From Debaryomyces hansenii CBS767 (taxonomy: Eukaryota > Ascomycota > Pichiomycetes > Serinales > Debaryomycetaceae), in NCBI RefSeq assembly GCF_000006445.2, contig NC_006045.2:434001-498000 (forward strand): a DNA stretch of 64,000 nucleotides. Reading direction: 5' to 3'. Below, in pieces: positions 18,154 through 28,593 of the stretch. Within the stretch, counting starts at the first letter, position 1. Every line of letters starts with the position of its first letter. The notes beneath the pieces were generated by a model. The model was not told where the DNA came from. It saw nothing but the letters and a program-made list of their open reading frames with translations, and did no database searches. Made by a program: the position numbers and the translations under genes.

Positions 18154-20259
18154 ATGAGTACTTTACTTTTAGCAGATAAAGAAGATTTAGAAGTAATGGG
18201 AGCTGTTAAGAGAAGCAATAAGCATACGATTGCTAAGGCTAATGGGGGTAGTGTTAAGAAACAAAAGGTAGCAGAAAAGTTGCCATCACCAGAGAGTGAA
18301 TCGGAACCAGAAAGTGTATCGGAAGAATCTAGTGGTGAAGAATTATCAGATTCGTCAGAAGACGATTTGGATGATATTCCAGTAGATGGTAAGGATGAGG
18401 AAGATGAACTTGACCAGCTTGATGACGTGAAAGAAGATAAAGATGCTGACGAAGAATCTGATGACATGGATGAAGATGCAAGCGATGAGAAGGTAGTAGA
18501 TCCAAATAAGAAGTCATCTAAGGAACAACATGCCGAACAACGTAAGTTGTTGTCTGAACGTAAGTTGCAAAGAAAGTCAGGGATCGAGGTTCAAAGAATC
18601 AAGAGTTTGTGGGAAAAATTAAGAGTTAATAAGCCAACACCTCCAAAGGAAGTCAGAGACAAATTATGTAATGAAATTTGGGAGTTGTCGAAGGATGTCA
18701 TATATGATTTGGTTTTAAAGCACGATGCATCTCGTGTTGTCCAGACCTTGATTAAATATTCATCAAAAGAAAGAAGAGATCTTATTGTTAAGTCTTTAAA
18801 AGGTAACTATTACCAGTTAGCCACATCCTCATATGGTAAATATTTGTTGGTTAAATTATTACATTATGGTTCAAAGGATTCCCGTAATCTTATTATCAAT
18901 GAACTTCACGGGAAATTGCGTAAATTGATGAGACACAGAGAAGGTGCTTACGTCGTTGAAGATTTATATGTATTATATTCAACCAGTGAACAAAGACAAC
19001 AAATGATTAGAGAATTTTGGGGTGCTGAGTACGCTGTTTTCAGAGACTCAGGTAAGGACAAAACTGTTTTAGAGATAGTCCATGAACTGTCTGAAAAGAA
19101 GCAGTTAATCATGACTAACTTGGTTGGAACTATCACTGCTACAGTGGAAAAAGGATCCACGGGTTTCCAAATTTTACACGCAGCTATGAGAGAATACACC
19201 ACTATTTTAAAGGACGATATTGAAAAGAATGATAAACAAATTAGAGAGTTCATTGAGTTATTGACAGAACAATTTGCAGAGTTGGTTCATACTCCTGAAG
19301 GTAGTGAAGTTGCATGTTCGTTAATTGCCATGGCAAACGCTAAAGAACGTAAATTGATTATAAGAACATTAAAGAACCACGCTAATGAATTAATTAAGAA
19401 TGAAAATGGTAATATTGTTTTAATCACTTTATTCATGACTGTTGATGATACTGTCTTATTACATAAGTCATTCAGTACAGAATTACTTACTGATGATTTA
19501 GTCCCAGAATTAATAAAGGACAAATTTTCCCGTAGACCATTATTATATTTATTGAAAGGATTAGATGGCAGATATTTTTCACCATTAATAAAGAAGGAAT
19601 TACATAAATATGAAGAATTGGCCTATAAAAAGACTTCTAAAAAACCACAAGAACAAAGAAGAGCAGAATTATCATCAAAGGCATTACCATTAATGTATCA
19701 ATCAATTTTATCTACAACTAAGTCCGAGAATCCTGATAAGAGCTTTGATAAGCTTTTATCAGTCAATATAGCAGCACAGTTCATTACAGAGTTGATATTA
19801 ACATCAACTGATGTTGCTGAAGTTAATGATACATTGAGACCTGAATTAATCAATGAAATTTTTGAAATATCAGTTAAGGGTGATGTATTAGAAGACTTCC
19901 ATTTAATTAACAAAGTACCATTTATTTCCAGATCATTAAAGGCATTAATTCAAGGTAACGAATTCAAGTGGGATAATGATACCAAGAAGCTTATTTCAAC
20001 ATCAAATAGTAAGATTCCAGGAGTTGGTGTGGAATTCGCAGTAAAAGTTGTTGATGAAGTATTATCTTCCAATAAATTAAAAGACTGGACTAGTGGACAA
20101 GGTGCCTTTGTTATTGTTGCATGTTTTGAAGTTTTACAATTGCTGAATGAAAATGACAAAACGAAAGAATTAGGAAAAGCATTAAAGAAAATCAGAAAGG
20201 ATTTATCTGATGATGCAGACAATAAAGGTGCCCAGTTGTTGTTGAAACTTATTAAATAA
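18154..20259 (+). CDS. PUF6: Puf6-type Pumilio RNA-binding protein
   Basis: Nucleolar PUF-repeat protein that acts in 60S subunit assembly and, in S. cerevisiae, represses ASH1 mRNA translation. The 701-residue chain begins with a basic then strongly acidic region (about 45-125, runs of E/D/S). A basic linker (KLLSERKLQRKSG) leads to Pumilio-type helical repeats across about 140-650, for example HDASRVVQTLIKYSSKERRD and SYGKYLLVKLLHYGSKDSRN. The degenerate repeats and C-terminal basic end fit the Puf6/Puf-A class rather than classical 8-repeat PUFs. The first ATG of the frame is at 18154; a second ATG at 18196 (MGAVKRSNKHT) is also a reasonable start. Convergent with PEX2. Confidence 0.9.
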   Translation: MSTLLLADKEDLEVMGAVKRSNKHTIAKANGGSVKKQKVAEKLPSPESESEPESVSEESSGEELSDSSEDDLDDIPVDGKDEEDELDQLDDVKEDKDADEESDDMDEDASDEKVVDPNKKSSKEQHAEQRKLLSERKLQRKSGIEVQRIKSLWEKLRVNKPTPPKEVRDKLCNEIWELSKDVIYDLVLKHDASRVVQTLIKYSSKERRDLIVKSLKGNYYQLATSSYGKYLLVKLLHYGSKDSRNLIINELHGKLRKLMRHREGAYVVEDLYVLYSTSEQRQQMIREFWGAEYAVFRDSGKDKTVLEIVHELSEKKQLIMTNLVGTITATVEKGSTGFQILHAAMREYTTILKDDIEKNDKQIREFIELLTEQFAELVHTPEGSEVACSLIAMANAKERKLIIRTLKNHANELIKNENGNIVLITLFMTVDDTVLLHKSFSTELLTDDLVPELIKDKFSRRPLLYLLKGLDGRYFSPLIKKELHKYEELAYKKTSKKPQEQRRAELSSKALPLMYQSILSTTKSENPDKSFDKLLSVNIAAQFITELILTSTDVAEVNDTLRPELINEIFEISVKGDVLEDFHLINKVPFISRSLKALIQGNEFKWDNDTKKLISTSNSKIPGVGVEFAVKVVDEVLSSNKLKDWTSGQGAFVIVACFEVLQLLNENDKTKELGKALKKIRKDLSDDADNKGAQLLLKLIK

Positions 20260-20386
20260 ACATTCTCCATTTCATTTTCTTAGAATAGACATTCCACTTA
20301 ATATTTAGAGTTGTCATTTTCTCAATACAAGAATTAAAAAGTAATTAATTATAAATATGTATATATAATCATGTAACATAAAATTA

Positions 20387-21733
20387 TTAAAGATCTAATC
20401 CTTCATCAAAATCACTATCAAAATCATCATCATATACATCTTGTTCAAGATCCTCATCTTCATCAAAATCTTCGCCCTCGCTGTAATCGCTGTTTTCATT
20501 TATGTCCCCTTCTTCATCAGATTCAATCCTTGAATGGCTGGGTTCACCTTTTTCATCGACCTGATCGTCCTCTTCCTGTTCAATGTCAAAGATATTTTTT
20601 TCAACCAGTTCCTGCTCAGCAGTTTCCTCGTCCTCATCAGACCCATTTTCTTCCATATCTTCATACAACACTATTATCGCATCTTCATCTATGTCTCCTT
20701 CATTGTCGCCAACTTCTTTGAACCATTGTAATTTCATACCGCAACGAAGACATCCTTTAGAATCAGAATCAGTATTTTCAAGTGAATTAAATTTAGTGGC
20801 TATACATATGTAGCAATAAATATGACCGCAATTAGTAACGTATGGGTTGGTAACCATGCAAGATGAGCTAATGGACGAGTTTTTATTAGATGATGTGGCA
20901 GCGATGTCATTATTATTGTGACAGATAGCACATTGGGAAACAGGCAAATTGGTATATGGAGTGAATATTGGAATATCTCCAGTTTCATGTCTTTGACCCT
21001 TTTTGTAAGGTGATAATATTTTCTTTGTCATTCTTTTCAACTTTCCTAACTGCATTAGTGGTAAAATGAATACCAAAAATTCTGTCATAACATTCCAGAC
21101 CAATTGACGATTTTGAAACTCAAAGTTCACTTTGTTCCCATTGAATTTCAATAAGTCCGTAACGATTGGAGTCAACGAAATCCCAAAAAGTCTATGAGAT
21201 ATAGATGGATATCTACCATTGACGAGAAATAATGTAAAGTTTACTAAATTCAATAATTTAAAACAATCGTTCAAGCCTAAAAGAATCTTGGTTTTGTGGG
21301 TAATGAAAAATGATTTGATAGAATTTAACAACTTGAAATTCGATGCATTTCTAGAAGCTTCAGATTCGTCAATAGAATATAAATATGACTGTAACTTGCT
21401 GTAGAAGTAATCGCCAACCAATACAGCACATAATAATGTTCTCTTGGAATAACCTATTAATTTACCCTTTTTGAAATCAGTTAATTTTAAATTCTGTAAT
21501 AATGCCCCATACGATGAGCCACTTCTCCAAACCGTTAATCTGAACACCATCAAGTTTAATAACAAACTCCATAATTCTGGATGCTGATCATATGTCCACC
21601 AACTGGTACTATGCAATTGAAAAATAGATGTTAATTGCTCCTTCAAAAGCGATATTAATTCTGAATCCAATATATTGGCATCTAGTTGCGACACCCTAGG
21701 TGACGGATAAGAAATTGGAATCATTAGACACAA
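20387..21733 (-). CDS. PEX2: Peroxin Pex2, RING ubiquitin ligase, with long acidic tail
   Basis: Peroxisomal membrane RING E3 that, with Pex10 and Pex12, ubiquitinates the import receptor Pex5. The N-terminal part (about 1-245) is the membrane domain with the family string RVSQLDANILDSELISLLKEQL. A RING follows: C268, C271, C302, H304, C307, C310, C328, C331 (CAIC ... NCGHIYCYIC ... CLRC). After the RING there is an extra tail of about 108 residues (341-448) that is roughly half Asp/Glu, ending DDDFDSDFDEGLDL. I do not know this tail from standard Pex2 proteins. A second in-frame ATG lies three codons after the first. The intervening loop in the RING (SSNKNSSISSS) is also long. Confidence 0.88.
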   Translation of the reverse strand: MCLMIPISYPSPRVSQLDANILDSELISLLKEQLTSIFQLHSTSWWTYDQHPELWSLLLNLMVFRLTVWRSGSSYGALLQNLKLTDFKKGKLIGYSKRTLLCAVLVGDYFYSKLQSYLYSIDESEASRNASNFKLLNSIKSFFITHKTKILLGLNDCFKLLNLVNFTLFLVNGRYPSISHRLFGISLTPIVTDLLKFNGNKVNFEFQNRQLVWNVMTEFLVFILPLMQLGKLKRMTKKILSPYKKGQRHETGDIPIFTPYTNLPVSQCAICHNNNDIAATSSNKNSSISSSCMVTNPYVTNCGHIYCYICIATKFNSLENTDSDSKGCLRCGMKLQWFKEVGDNEGDIDEDAIIVLYEDMEENGSDEDEETAEQELVEKNIFDIEQEEDDQVDEKGEPSHSRIESDEEGDINENSDYSEGEDFDEDEDLEQDVYDDDFDSDFDEGLDL

Positions 21734-21862
21734 ACAGTTTATATTAGAGCACTTTTAAGACATATATATTCTATATCTTTTAGTGTTTAGTCACCCCACA
21801 GAAGATTTTACCGAGGTGCAAATTTAGCACGACTTTTGTCTATTATCTATTATATACATTTA

Positions 21863-24800
21863 TTAAATAACAAGAGAAACTATATCCATTGCTAATTCAT
21901 CCACTAAAACTGATGCTTTACGGGACTTCAATGTGTTTAAAGTAGTAATTAAATTTTGGGAAATGTCTAAGTTGTCAAGCATCCTTGTTTTCTTCCCAGT
22001 ATTGACAAGGTTCTTTAAAATACGTAGTAGATTCAATTGTACCACTGGATTCTTATTATGAACGTTCAATTTGAATAAGATGTTATTGATTATTGACTCT
22101 TTGACCATCAAGTAGCATACTGCCTTATCTACTGTTATTAATTTCAAGTAACTGTCTAAGGTGGACTCCAAATTTGATACCTTAGGTAGCATAAATCCTC
22201 CAACAAAACAATTGATAGCCTTAGGTGTATCTAATTTCACTTGATCCGAAGCTTGTTGAGACCAACTGAGAATTGAATCTAACGCATTTGATTGCCAATA
22301 TGGATCTATAAGCAAATTGAAATATACAGTTAAAATATCTTGTTTAACTAATATTTGTCTCACATAATCATCGCAATGAACTAATTCACATAATATCGGC
22401 AAAACGAATTGACGAAACGGAAGGTTGATTTTAGATAGGGCCTTGAGATGTGGCACTGCTCCTAGCCTCACAAGATCAACTTCTCTTGCATGATTTAAAT
22501 AACAACAATTATACAATGTAGGACATACAACGTTTATGACTTCTTTGTAATGCTCTCTTGAAGGTGTGTACAATTCCATTATTCTCACAAGGAATTCCAA
22601 AATATCCGCAGAATACAAGGCCTTTAGTATGTCTGAAATCTGGGAAATGGATTTAAAGAACTTCAATATTACTAATTGATGCTGGTATTGTAGATTTGGA
22701 TAAACCTTTATTAAAAGTTTGAATAGGTCGCTGTTTGAAATATTTACCCGTACCCTAGTTTCAGATTGACCGAAGTATTTAATAATTTCAATTATCTTGT
22801 TTATAGTTGAATAAATTTGGTCCTGTGGTACTCCATCTGGGGCTGGTTTTGAATGAGACTTTGTAAGCCTATTAAGTAGAACGACAAACCAGAATATAAC
22901 TCCATATTTTGATAGAATACGGCATAGATTAGATTTTGATCTTGTCAAGTCTTTTGACAAGATATTATAAATACAATCAATTGAAGTTAAAGGAAATTCA
23001 GGAGTTAAATCAAAATCCTCTTCAACAAACTTAGATAAAACACGAAGACCACCACAGGAAACAAACATTGATAATGCCTTTTCGGAGTTGTTTAAGAACT
23101 TGATAAATTTAACAACTTGCAACCTCACTTGTGGGTCATAAGACGAGCTCCTAAAATGAGTAACCACAGGTATACCACCCAATAAACAGAAATTTTCAAA
23201 TTGGGAAATATTCTTTTCGAAAATGTTATTCAAAATAGATAATGTATGGAACCATAATTTCTGATGCTTTGGGAGTTCTGGGGCATTTTCTAGTAATTCT
23301 AACAAGGATAAAATCCCATGGTCTCTGATTAAAACGTCATGCAGTATATTATATTTCTTGATCAAATGTAACATCCTTCCAGTTATTTTGATCAATGAGG
23401 AAATAACTTCATCATTACCAGAATGACAAAGGTCAACTCTATTTGAAAACTTTGTTGTTAAGAATTCCATTTTACTTTGAACCTCTAACTCATTGGTATT
23501 GAAATCTTCAATATCAATCTCTAAAAACGGATCTTCTTCTTCTTCTTCACGCGGAGATTCTTCAAGATTAGTAGACTCCAAGTTCACTTGCAAATCATCA
23601 GTTTTTTCAAACTTTGAAATCATAGTAGGTGTTTCCAGTTCAAATCCAAAGTCTTCATTCTTATCTAGAAATTTGTTTAATAATTCACTTTTTGACACTT
23701 TTGAACGGTTACCATTGTGGTTAGACGGAGAATGCAGTAGATCGGCTGATGAAGCTTTCATTCTTGGTAGGTTTATATCAATAAAGTCATTCTCCCAATT
23801 TTCTTCATTAGATTCAGAATAATTATGAATGGACACAGGGTTAGGGATATGCTTCTCAGAATTTAGTTGAGATGATACCTCCAAGACATGTTTTTCCTTG
23901 GTTGATTTAGTGACCCATTTATGCCTCAAGAGAGACTTGGCACTTATTCTAAGATTAGGTTGCTTTTGAAAGCATTCTAACAAGAAATCTTTAGCCAAAG
24001 GTGAAATATTCTTTGGAAGAGGAGGATGATCATCTGTGCCTATAGCGTGAAGAGTCGCCATGGGATTTAAGTCGTGATAAGGAGGATTAGTCGTGAATAA
24101 TTCTATAATTGTTGCACCAAGCGACCAAATATCGGAAGCAGTACAAAGACCTTCACCACCCAAAACCGTTTCAGGAGCCATCCAATTAGGTGTACCAACC
24201 ACCGTTTCATGCTGAGAGGATACTTTTGTAGCGACTCCAAAGTCTGCTAACTTTATGAACCCATCTTCCGTAATCAAGACATTTGCAGCCTTTACATCTC
24301 TATGAACAACCCCCTGCTCGTGCAAATAGTGTAAACCCTGCAAAATTTGTCTTACAAAATCGATTATTTGATCTTCAGGTAATCCATGATTTGTATGTTG
24401 GTATAATTGCCGTAAAGATCCTTTGGAACAAAACTCAAGAAAAACATTTAAAGAAGTTGAGGTTTTTACAAACCCATGATACTTGACAATATTGGGATGT
24501 TTTAATATTTTCAATAGGTCAATTTCTCCCATTAATTCCATTACATTTTGATTCTTTTCTAGAATAATTTGTTTTATGGCAACTATCTGGTTCGTTTTTA
24601 AATTAATACCTTTGAAGACGTTAGCCGAGGCACCTCTACCAACCAAAGTGGAAAATTGAAAATTTTCCAAAGCATTTGTCAGTCTGGTACCAGGCATCTT
24701 TTCGAACCGTTGCGCTGGAGTCAAAGATACTTTTACTGAAGACATCCGTTGTTGTCTCCTTTTATCTGGAGTTAAGCTAATAGGAATCCTCGAACCGTTC

Positions 24801-25447
24801 GCTGCATTGTTTTCCAGTTGTTCAGAAGATCCTCTAATCTTGGGATTTTGAAGGTGGTCATAGTTCCTTGGCCTTAAGTCGAAATTATCTTCAAAAGTGG
24901 AGCCAATCTTCTCTATGGGTGTTTTCAATATAGGAGCGTGATCTAGGAATGGTGATTCGTTTTCATCATTTGCATTTTTCAGAGTGCCTTCGTCGATCAG
25001 ATACATAAGCTTGTCTCTCCCCTGTGAACTTTTAGGTCTGTTAAGTCTGGTACTTGGCCGACCACTATCTCGACTATTCAATTTCCGTTCTTCTTCAAAC
25101 TTGATGTCCTGCAACCTTGTTTGAATGTTCTTAACGAAAGGCGAACCTGAGATAGAGTTCAGTCTATTGGAATCATCACCACTTATTAACGATATTCCCG
25201 ATACACGAGAAAACTTGGAGTAAGAAAAGTTTAAATCTTCGCTTCCCTCAATGTCGAAATCATTCATGTAACTAGAACCATCATCATGCTCTTGATACTT
25301 TTCTAATGCATCTCGTTTGGATATATTTTTTGATAGGCGTTTGTTGCTTCCTGAAGAACTCTTATCCAGTACATAATTTTCTCCACGAGAACTTCCCCAC
25401 CTGCTTGGACTAGGTGATTCTTCTGGCGTATATTTGATGTTTAACAT
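21863..25447 (-). CDS. CDC15: Cdc15 mitotic exit kinase
   Basis: Ser/Thr kinase of the mitotic exit network (Hippo-like), downstream of Tem1 and upstream of Dbf2-Mob1, at spindle pole bodies. The 1194-residue chain has a kinase domain at about 264-512: glycine loop GRGASANV (270-277), catalytic lysine K292, HRD 382-384, DFG 402-404, APE 424-426. After an acidic linker (about 640-670) the remainder (about 690-1190) is helical and armadillo-like, matching the Cdc15/Cdc7 C-terminal region. Unlike S. cerevisiae Cdc15, where the kinase domain is close to the N-terminus, there are about 260 residues of disordered Ser/Arg-rich sequence before it, with several S/T-P sites. This may be normal for the clade. 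Confidence 0.93.
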   Translation of the reverse strand: MLNIKYTPEESPSPSRWGSSRGENYVLDKSSSGSNKRLSKNISKRDALEKYQEHDDGSSYMNDFDIEGSEDLNFSYSKFSRVSGISLISGDDSNRLNSISGSPFVKNIQTRLQDIKFEEERKLNSRDSGRPSTRLNRPKSSQGRDKLMYLIDEGTLKNANDENESPFLDHAPILKTPIEKIGSTFEDNFDLRPRNYDHLQNPKIRGSSEQLENNAANGSRIPISLTPDKRRQQRMSSVKVSLTPAQRFEKMPGTRLTNALENFQFSTLVGRGASANVFKGINLKTNQIVAIKQIILEKNQNVMELMGEIDLLKILKHPNIVKYHGFVKTSTSLNVFLEFCSKGSLRQLYQHTNHGLPEDQIIDFVRQILQGLHYLHEQGVVHRDVKAANVLITEDGFIKLADFGVATKVSSQHETVVGTPNWMAPETVLGGEGLCTASDIWSLGATIIELFTTNPPYHDLNPMATLHAIGTDDHPPLPKNISPLAKDFLLECFQKQPNLRISAKSLLRHKWVTKSTKEKHVLEVSSQLNSEKHIPNPVSIHNYSESNEENWENDFIDINLPRMKASSADLLHSPSNHNGNRSKVSKSELLNKFLDKNEDFGFELETPTMISKFEKTDDLQVNLESTNLEESPREEEEEDPFLEIDIEDFNTNELEVQSKMEFLTTKFSNRVDLCHSGNDEVISSLIKITGRMLHLIKKYNILHDVLIRDHGILSLLELLENAPELPKHQKLWFHTLSILNNIFEKNISQFENFCLLGGIPVVTHFRSSSYDPQVRLQVVKFIKFLNNSEKALSMFVSCGGLRVLSKFVEEDFDLTPEFPLTSIDCIYNILSKDLTRSKSNLCRILSKYGVIFWFVVLLNRLTKSHSKPAPDGVPQDQIYSTINKIIEIIKYFGQSETRVRVNISNSDLFKLLIKVYPNLQYQHQLVILKFFKSISQISDILKALYSADILEFLVRIMELYTPSREHYKEVINVVCPTLYNCCYLNHAREVDLVRLGAVPHLKALSKINLPFRQFVLPILCELVHCDDYVRQILVKQDILTVYFNLLIDPYWQSNALDSILSWSQQASDQVKLDTPKAINCFVGGFMLPKVSNLESTLDSYLKLITVDKAVCYLMVKESIINNILFKLNVHNKNPVVQLNLLRILKNLVNTGKKTRMLDNLDISQNLITTLNTLKSRKASVLVDELAMDIVSLVI

Positions 25448-25858
25448 AATCTCAATACCATGTCTTTATGCAACAGACGACCCACTAAATCGGTGTATTT
25501 AATTTTAGTATGCTTCTATATCTATTTATTTCTAATAGTTTGAGAACACTTCTAGTTCGCCCGATGTTATCTTCGAATATGATGAACAACGTTATTATGA
25601 TTTTTTTAGATCTTTGCCAGTGAAACTAATGCTTATAGTAAAGAGATCCAAGATGAACCACAAATAATAAAGTACATTTGTTTACCTTTCGATGATACAC
25701 GCACTATTTTTTTAAATTTGCCATAATAAAGACTTTAAAATACAAATCCCTTTAGTGATAAGTTAACGGCATAAAATTTCATATATTATACATACATATA
25801 GTTTATTGAGATATATTGTACTCATAAACCTTTCATTAAAAACGTAGCGTATCCAAAC
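25448..25858 (-). promoter_or_regulatory. CDC15 upstream region
   Basis: 411 bases between the CDC15 start and the 3' end of the first reductase. AT-rich; no ORF, RNA gene or obvious site cluster. Confidence 0.35.
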
Positions 25859-26938
25859 CTAGGCAATCTTTGTAACCAATTTACCATTTGGCTTCTTATT
25901 ACTAAATAATAGACCCCATGTTTCGGGAACCTTTGCCAAAACGTCGATTTCTTTACTTAAGTCAACCACAGATACGTCTTCGGTAATGTTAATTTTGCCT
26001 TCTTTGATTGCACCGACAATTGCATTGATGCCTTCAGCAAAATCTTTGATAAAATCAATTATGATAAAGCCACGAATGGTGAGACGATTCCTAGTAATCT
26101 CAGGCCAACCAGTAACTTCACCCTTTTCTGCATCATTATAGCCAGAAATAGCGCCACAGGCAACAATATTGCCGAATTGCTTGACTTTGGAGAGCATAAA
26201 ACTCAAGATTTCACCACCAACATTATCGTAATAAACATCAACGAAGTCGTCACCAATGATATCTGATAATTGCTTTTGGTAGTCTGTGTCATGATAGTTA
26301 ACACATACATCAGCACCGAGAGATTCAACCCACTTACATTTTTTTGGAGAGCTGGAAATACCAACAACTTTGGACGCCCCTACAATGTGCTTCGCAATTT
26401 GAACACACATGGATCCAGTGGCACCAGAAGCAGCCGAAATAACAATCGTTTGTCCTTTCTTTAATTCACCGACCTTGGTGACCCCAAAATATGCGGTCAA
26501 ACCAGTCATACCAACAGAAGACAAGTACGAAGTTAAAGGTAAACCTAACGACTCGTCAATTGTTTTCGTGATACGTTCTTCATTGACGACTATATACTCT
26601 TCCCATGTAAAACGACCCGTTACTTTATCACCAACCGAATGTTTGCTCGATTTAGAAAACACAACTTCACCTAAACCTAACGAAATAACCGGGTCATTTT
26701 CTAAAATTCGTAAATACATTCTTTTTGAATCAATTCCCTTTTGCATCCATCCCTTTTGGGCCGGATCGTTAGAAAAGTACAACATTTTAATAACCATCTC
26801 TCCATCTTTAACTGAGTTCTTATCAAAAGTTGTTCGTTCAATTCTGAACGTGGATGATTCTTCACCGTATTTCAAGTTAACTTCTTTACTTGGTGCATTA
26901 TTTAAGACGATTTTCTTGTAACTTGATGGGATAGTCAT
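25859..26938 (-). CDS. MDR-family NADPH reductase, tandem copy 1
   Basis: Medium-chain dehydrogenase/reductase of the zinc-free leukotriene-B4-dehydrogenase / prostaglandin-reductase type, like S. cerevisiae YML131W. Such enzymes reduce alpha,beta-unsaturated carbonyls with NADPH in the cytosol. The 359-residue protein has the N-terminal GroES-like domain (SNDPAQKGWM at about 52-61) and a Rossmann domain with the cofactor motif AASGATGSMCVQIAKH. The VYYDNVGGEILSFML motif follows. No structural zinc cysteines are seen. It is followed 460 bases upstream by a close paralogue (27399-28481) in the same orientation, with long blocks of identical DNA. Substrate cannot be deduced. Confidence 0.88.
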   Translation of the reverse strand: MTIPSSYKKIVLNNAPSKEVNLKYGEESSTFRIERTTFDKNSVKDGEMVIKMLYFSNDPAQKGWMQKGIDSKRMYLRILENDPVISLGLGEVVFSKSSKHSVGDKVTGRFTWEEYIVVNEERITKTIDESLGLPLTSYLSSVGMTGLTAYFGVTKVGELKKGQTIVISAASGATGSMCVQIAKHIVGASKVVGISSSPKKCKWVESLGADVCVNYHDTDYQKQLSDIIGDDFVDVYYDNVGGEILSFMLSKVKQFGNIVACGAISGYNDAEKGEVTGWPEITRNRLTIRGFIIIDFIKDFAEGINAIVGAIKEGKINITEDVSVVDLSKEIDVLAKVPETWGLLFSNKKPNGKLVTKIA

Positions 26939-27398
26939 TATACTCTTAGTAATTAATCAAGAAAGGGAGTGTACATATAATTAATCTTTAGCTATTAATA
27001 TAGTAGCGAAATCTGCAGGAACCGGGCGAAAATTAGTATACAAGACATCTATGCTGACATCTATCTTGAGGTGAACAACTTCATGGTGACACGATACCCT
27101 TGCTATATTACATCTGCATGAAAATTATATGGAGCCTTCTTAATATTTCAAAGCTAGGGCTTACATTGATTTTTTTTAACGAGTCGAGAACTCCATTTTG
27201 GGTTTAATGGATTTTGCGATCTGTATGTCAAAACGCATCACAATGCGCAAATCACCTCTAGCTCTGAAAGATGTAGTTAAATTTTTTGTAATTGTAACAC
27301 AAGCTAAGAGCGTAAATCAAATTGATTTATTGAAATAAACTATAGTATTCGAAAAAATTATAAAATTATCGAGAGTAAACTTTTATGACTATTTAAAC
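26939..27398 (-). promoter_or_regulatory. Upstream region of reductase copy 1
   Basis: 460 bases between the two reductase copies. TTAGTAA occurs at 26946-26952, only 8 bases before the ATG, and a related ATTAGTAT near 27033-27040. The second lies in a segment resembling the promoter of copy 2. No ORF or RNA gene. Confidence 0.35.
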
Positions 27399-28481
27399 TT
27401 AAGCAATCTTTGTGATTAACTTACCGTTTGGCTTATTGCTACCAAATAATAAGCTCCATGTTTCTGGAACCTTGGCCAAAACGTCCTTTTCGCTAGTCAA
27501 ATCAACTACTGATGTACCTTCGGTAATCTTAATTTTTCCTTCCTTAATTGCACCAACAATTGCACCAACACCTTGGGCATAATCTTTGACAAAATCAAGA
27601 ATGATGAAACCACGAACAGTAAGACGATTTGTAATAATTTCAGCCCAGCTAGTGACATTACTCTTTTCTTTGTCATTGTAACCGGCAATCGCACCACATG
27701 CAACAACATGACCGAACGGCTTGACCTTGGAGAGCATGAAACTCAAGATTTCACCACCAACATTATCGTAATAAACATCAACGAAGTCGTCACCAATGAT
27801 ATCTGATAATTGCTTTTGGTAGTCTGCGTCATGATAGTTAACACATACATCAGCACCGAGAGATTCAACCCACTTACACTTTTCGGCGGAACCAGAAATA
27901 CCAATAACCTTGGTAGCTCCAACTATATGTTTAGCAATTTGAACACACATAGATCCAGTTGCACCAGAGGCAGCCGAAATAACAATCGTTTGTCCTTTCT
28001 TTAATTCACCGACCTTGGTGACCCCAAAATATGCGGTCAAACCAGTCATACCAACAGAAGACAAATACGAAGTTAAAGGTAAGCCTGCCGATTCATCAAT
28101 GGTCGTGAAAATACTTTGTTCATTCACAACCACGTACTCTTGCCACGAGAAACGTCCGGTAACCTTATCGCCAACCGAATGCTTGCTCGATTTAGAAAGC
28201 ACAATTTCACCTAACCCTAATGCAGTGACAGGGTCATTCTCTAAAATTGGTGGTGCGTACATTCTCTTCGCATCAATTCCCTTTTGCATCCATCCTCTTT
28301 GAGTTGGATCGTTAGAAAGGTACAAAACTTTAACAACCACTTCTCCGTCCTTAACTGAGTTCTCATCAAAAGATGCTTGCTCAATTCTGAAAGTAGATGA
28401 TTCTTCACCGTATTTCAAGTTAACTTCTTTACTTGGTGCACTGTTTAAAATAATTTGCTTATAGTTTGATGGGATAGACAT
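27399..28481 (-). CDS. MDR-family NADPH reductase, tandem copy 2
   Basis: Paralogue of the reductase at 25859-26938, 360 residues, same domain order: SNDPTQRGWM in the GroES-like domain, AASGATGSMCVQIAKH nucleotide-binding motif, VYYDNVGGEILSFML, and C-terminal NKPNGKLITKIA. It has one extra residue (APPILEN versus LRILEN region). The two proteins are very alike, with most differences in the first 110 and last 130 residues. Similarity to YML131W-type enzymes suggests a role in detoxifying reactive carbonyls (inference). A Yap1/Cap1-type site lies 114 bases upstream. Confidence 0.88.
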   Translation of the reverse strand: MSIPSNYKQIILNSAPSKEVNLKYGEESSTFRIEQASFDENSVKDGEVVVKVLYLSNDPTQRGWMQKGIDAKRMYAPPILENDPVTALGLGEIVLSKSSKHSVGDKVTGRFSWQEYVVVNEQSIFTTIDESAGLPLTSYLSSVGMTGLTAYFGVTKVGELKKGQTIVISAASGATGSMCVQIAKHIVGATKVIGISGSAEKCKWVESLGADVCVNYHDADYQKQLSDIIGDDFVDVYYDNVGGEILSFMLSKVKPFGHVVACGAIAGYNDKEKSNVTSWAEIITNRLTVRGFIILDFVKDYAQGVGAIVGAIKEGKIKITEGTSVVDLTSEKDVLAKVPETWSLLFGSNKPNGKLITKIA

Positions 28482-28593
28482 TCTTTGATTAATTGGTTAC
28501 GATTAATTGTACTAGATCAATTAAAAACTGAGTATTATCTGCCATATATATATACATATGGAACCGCAACTTTGCTGCACAGTTCGGCTAAAA

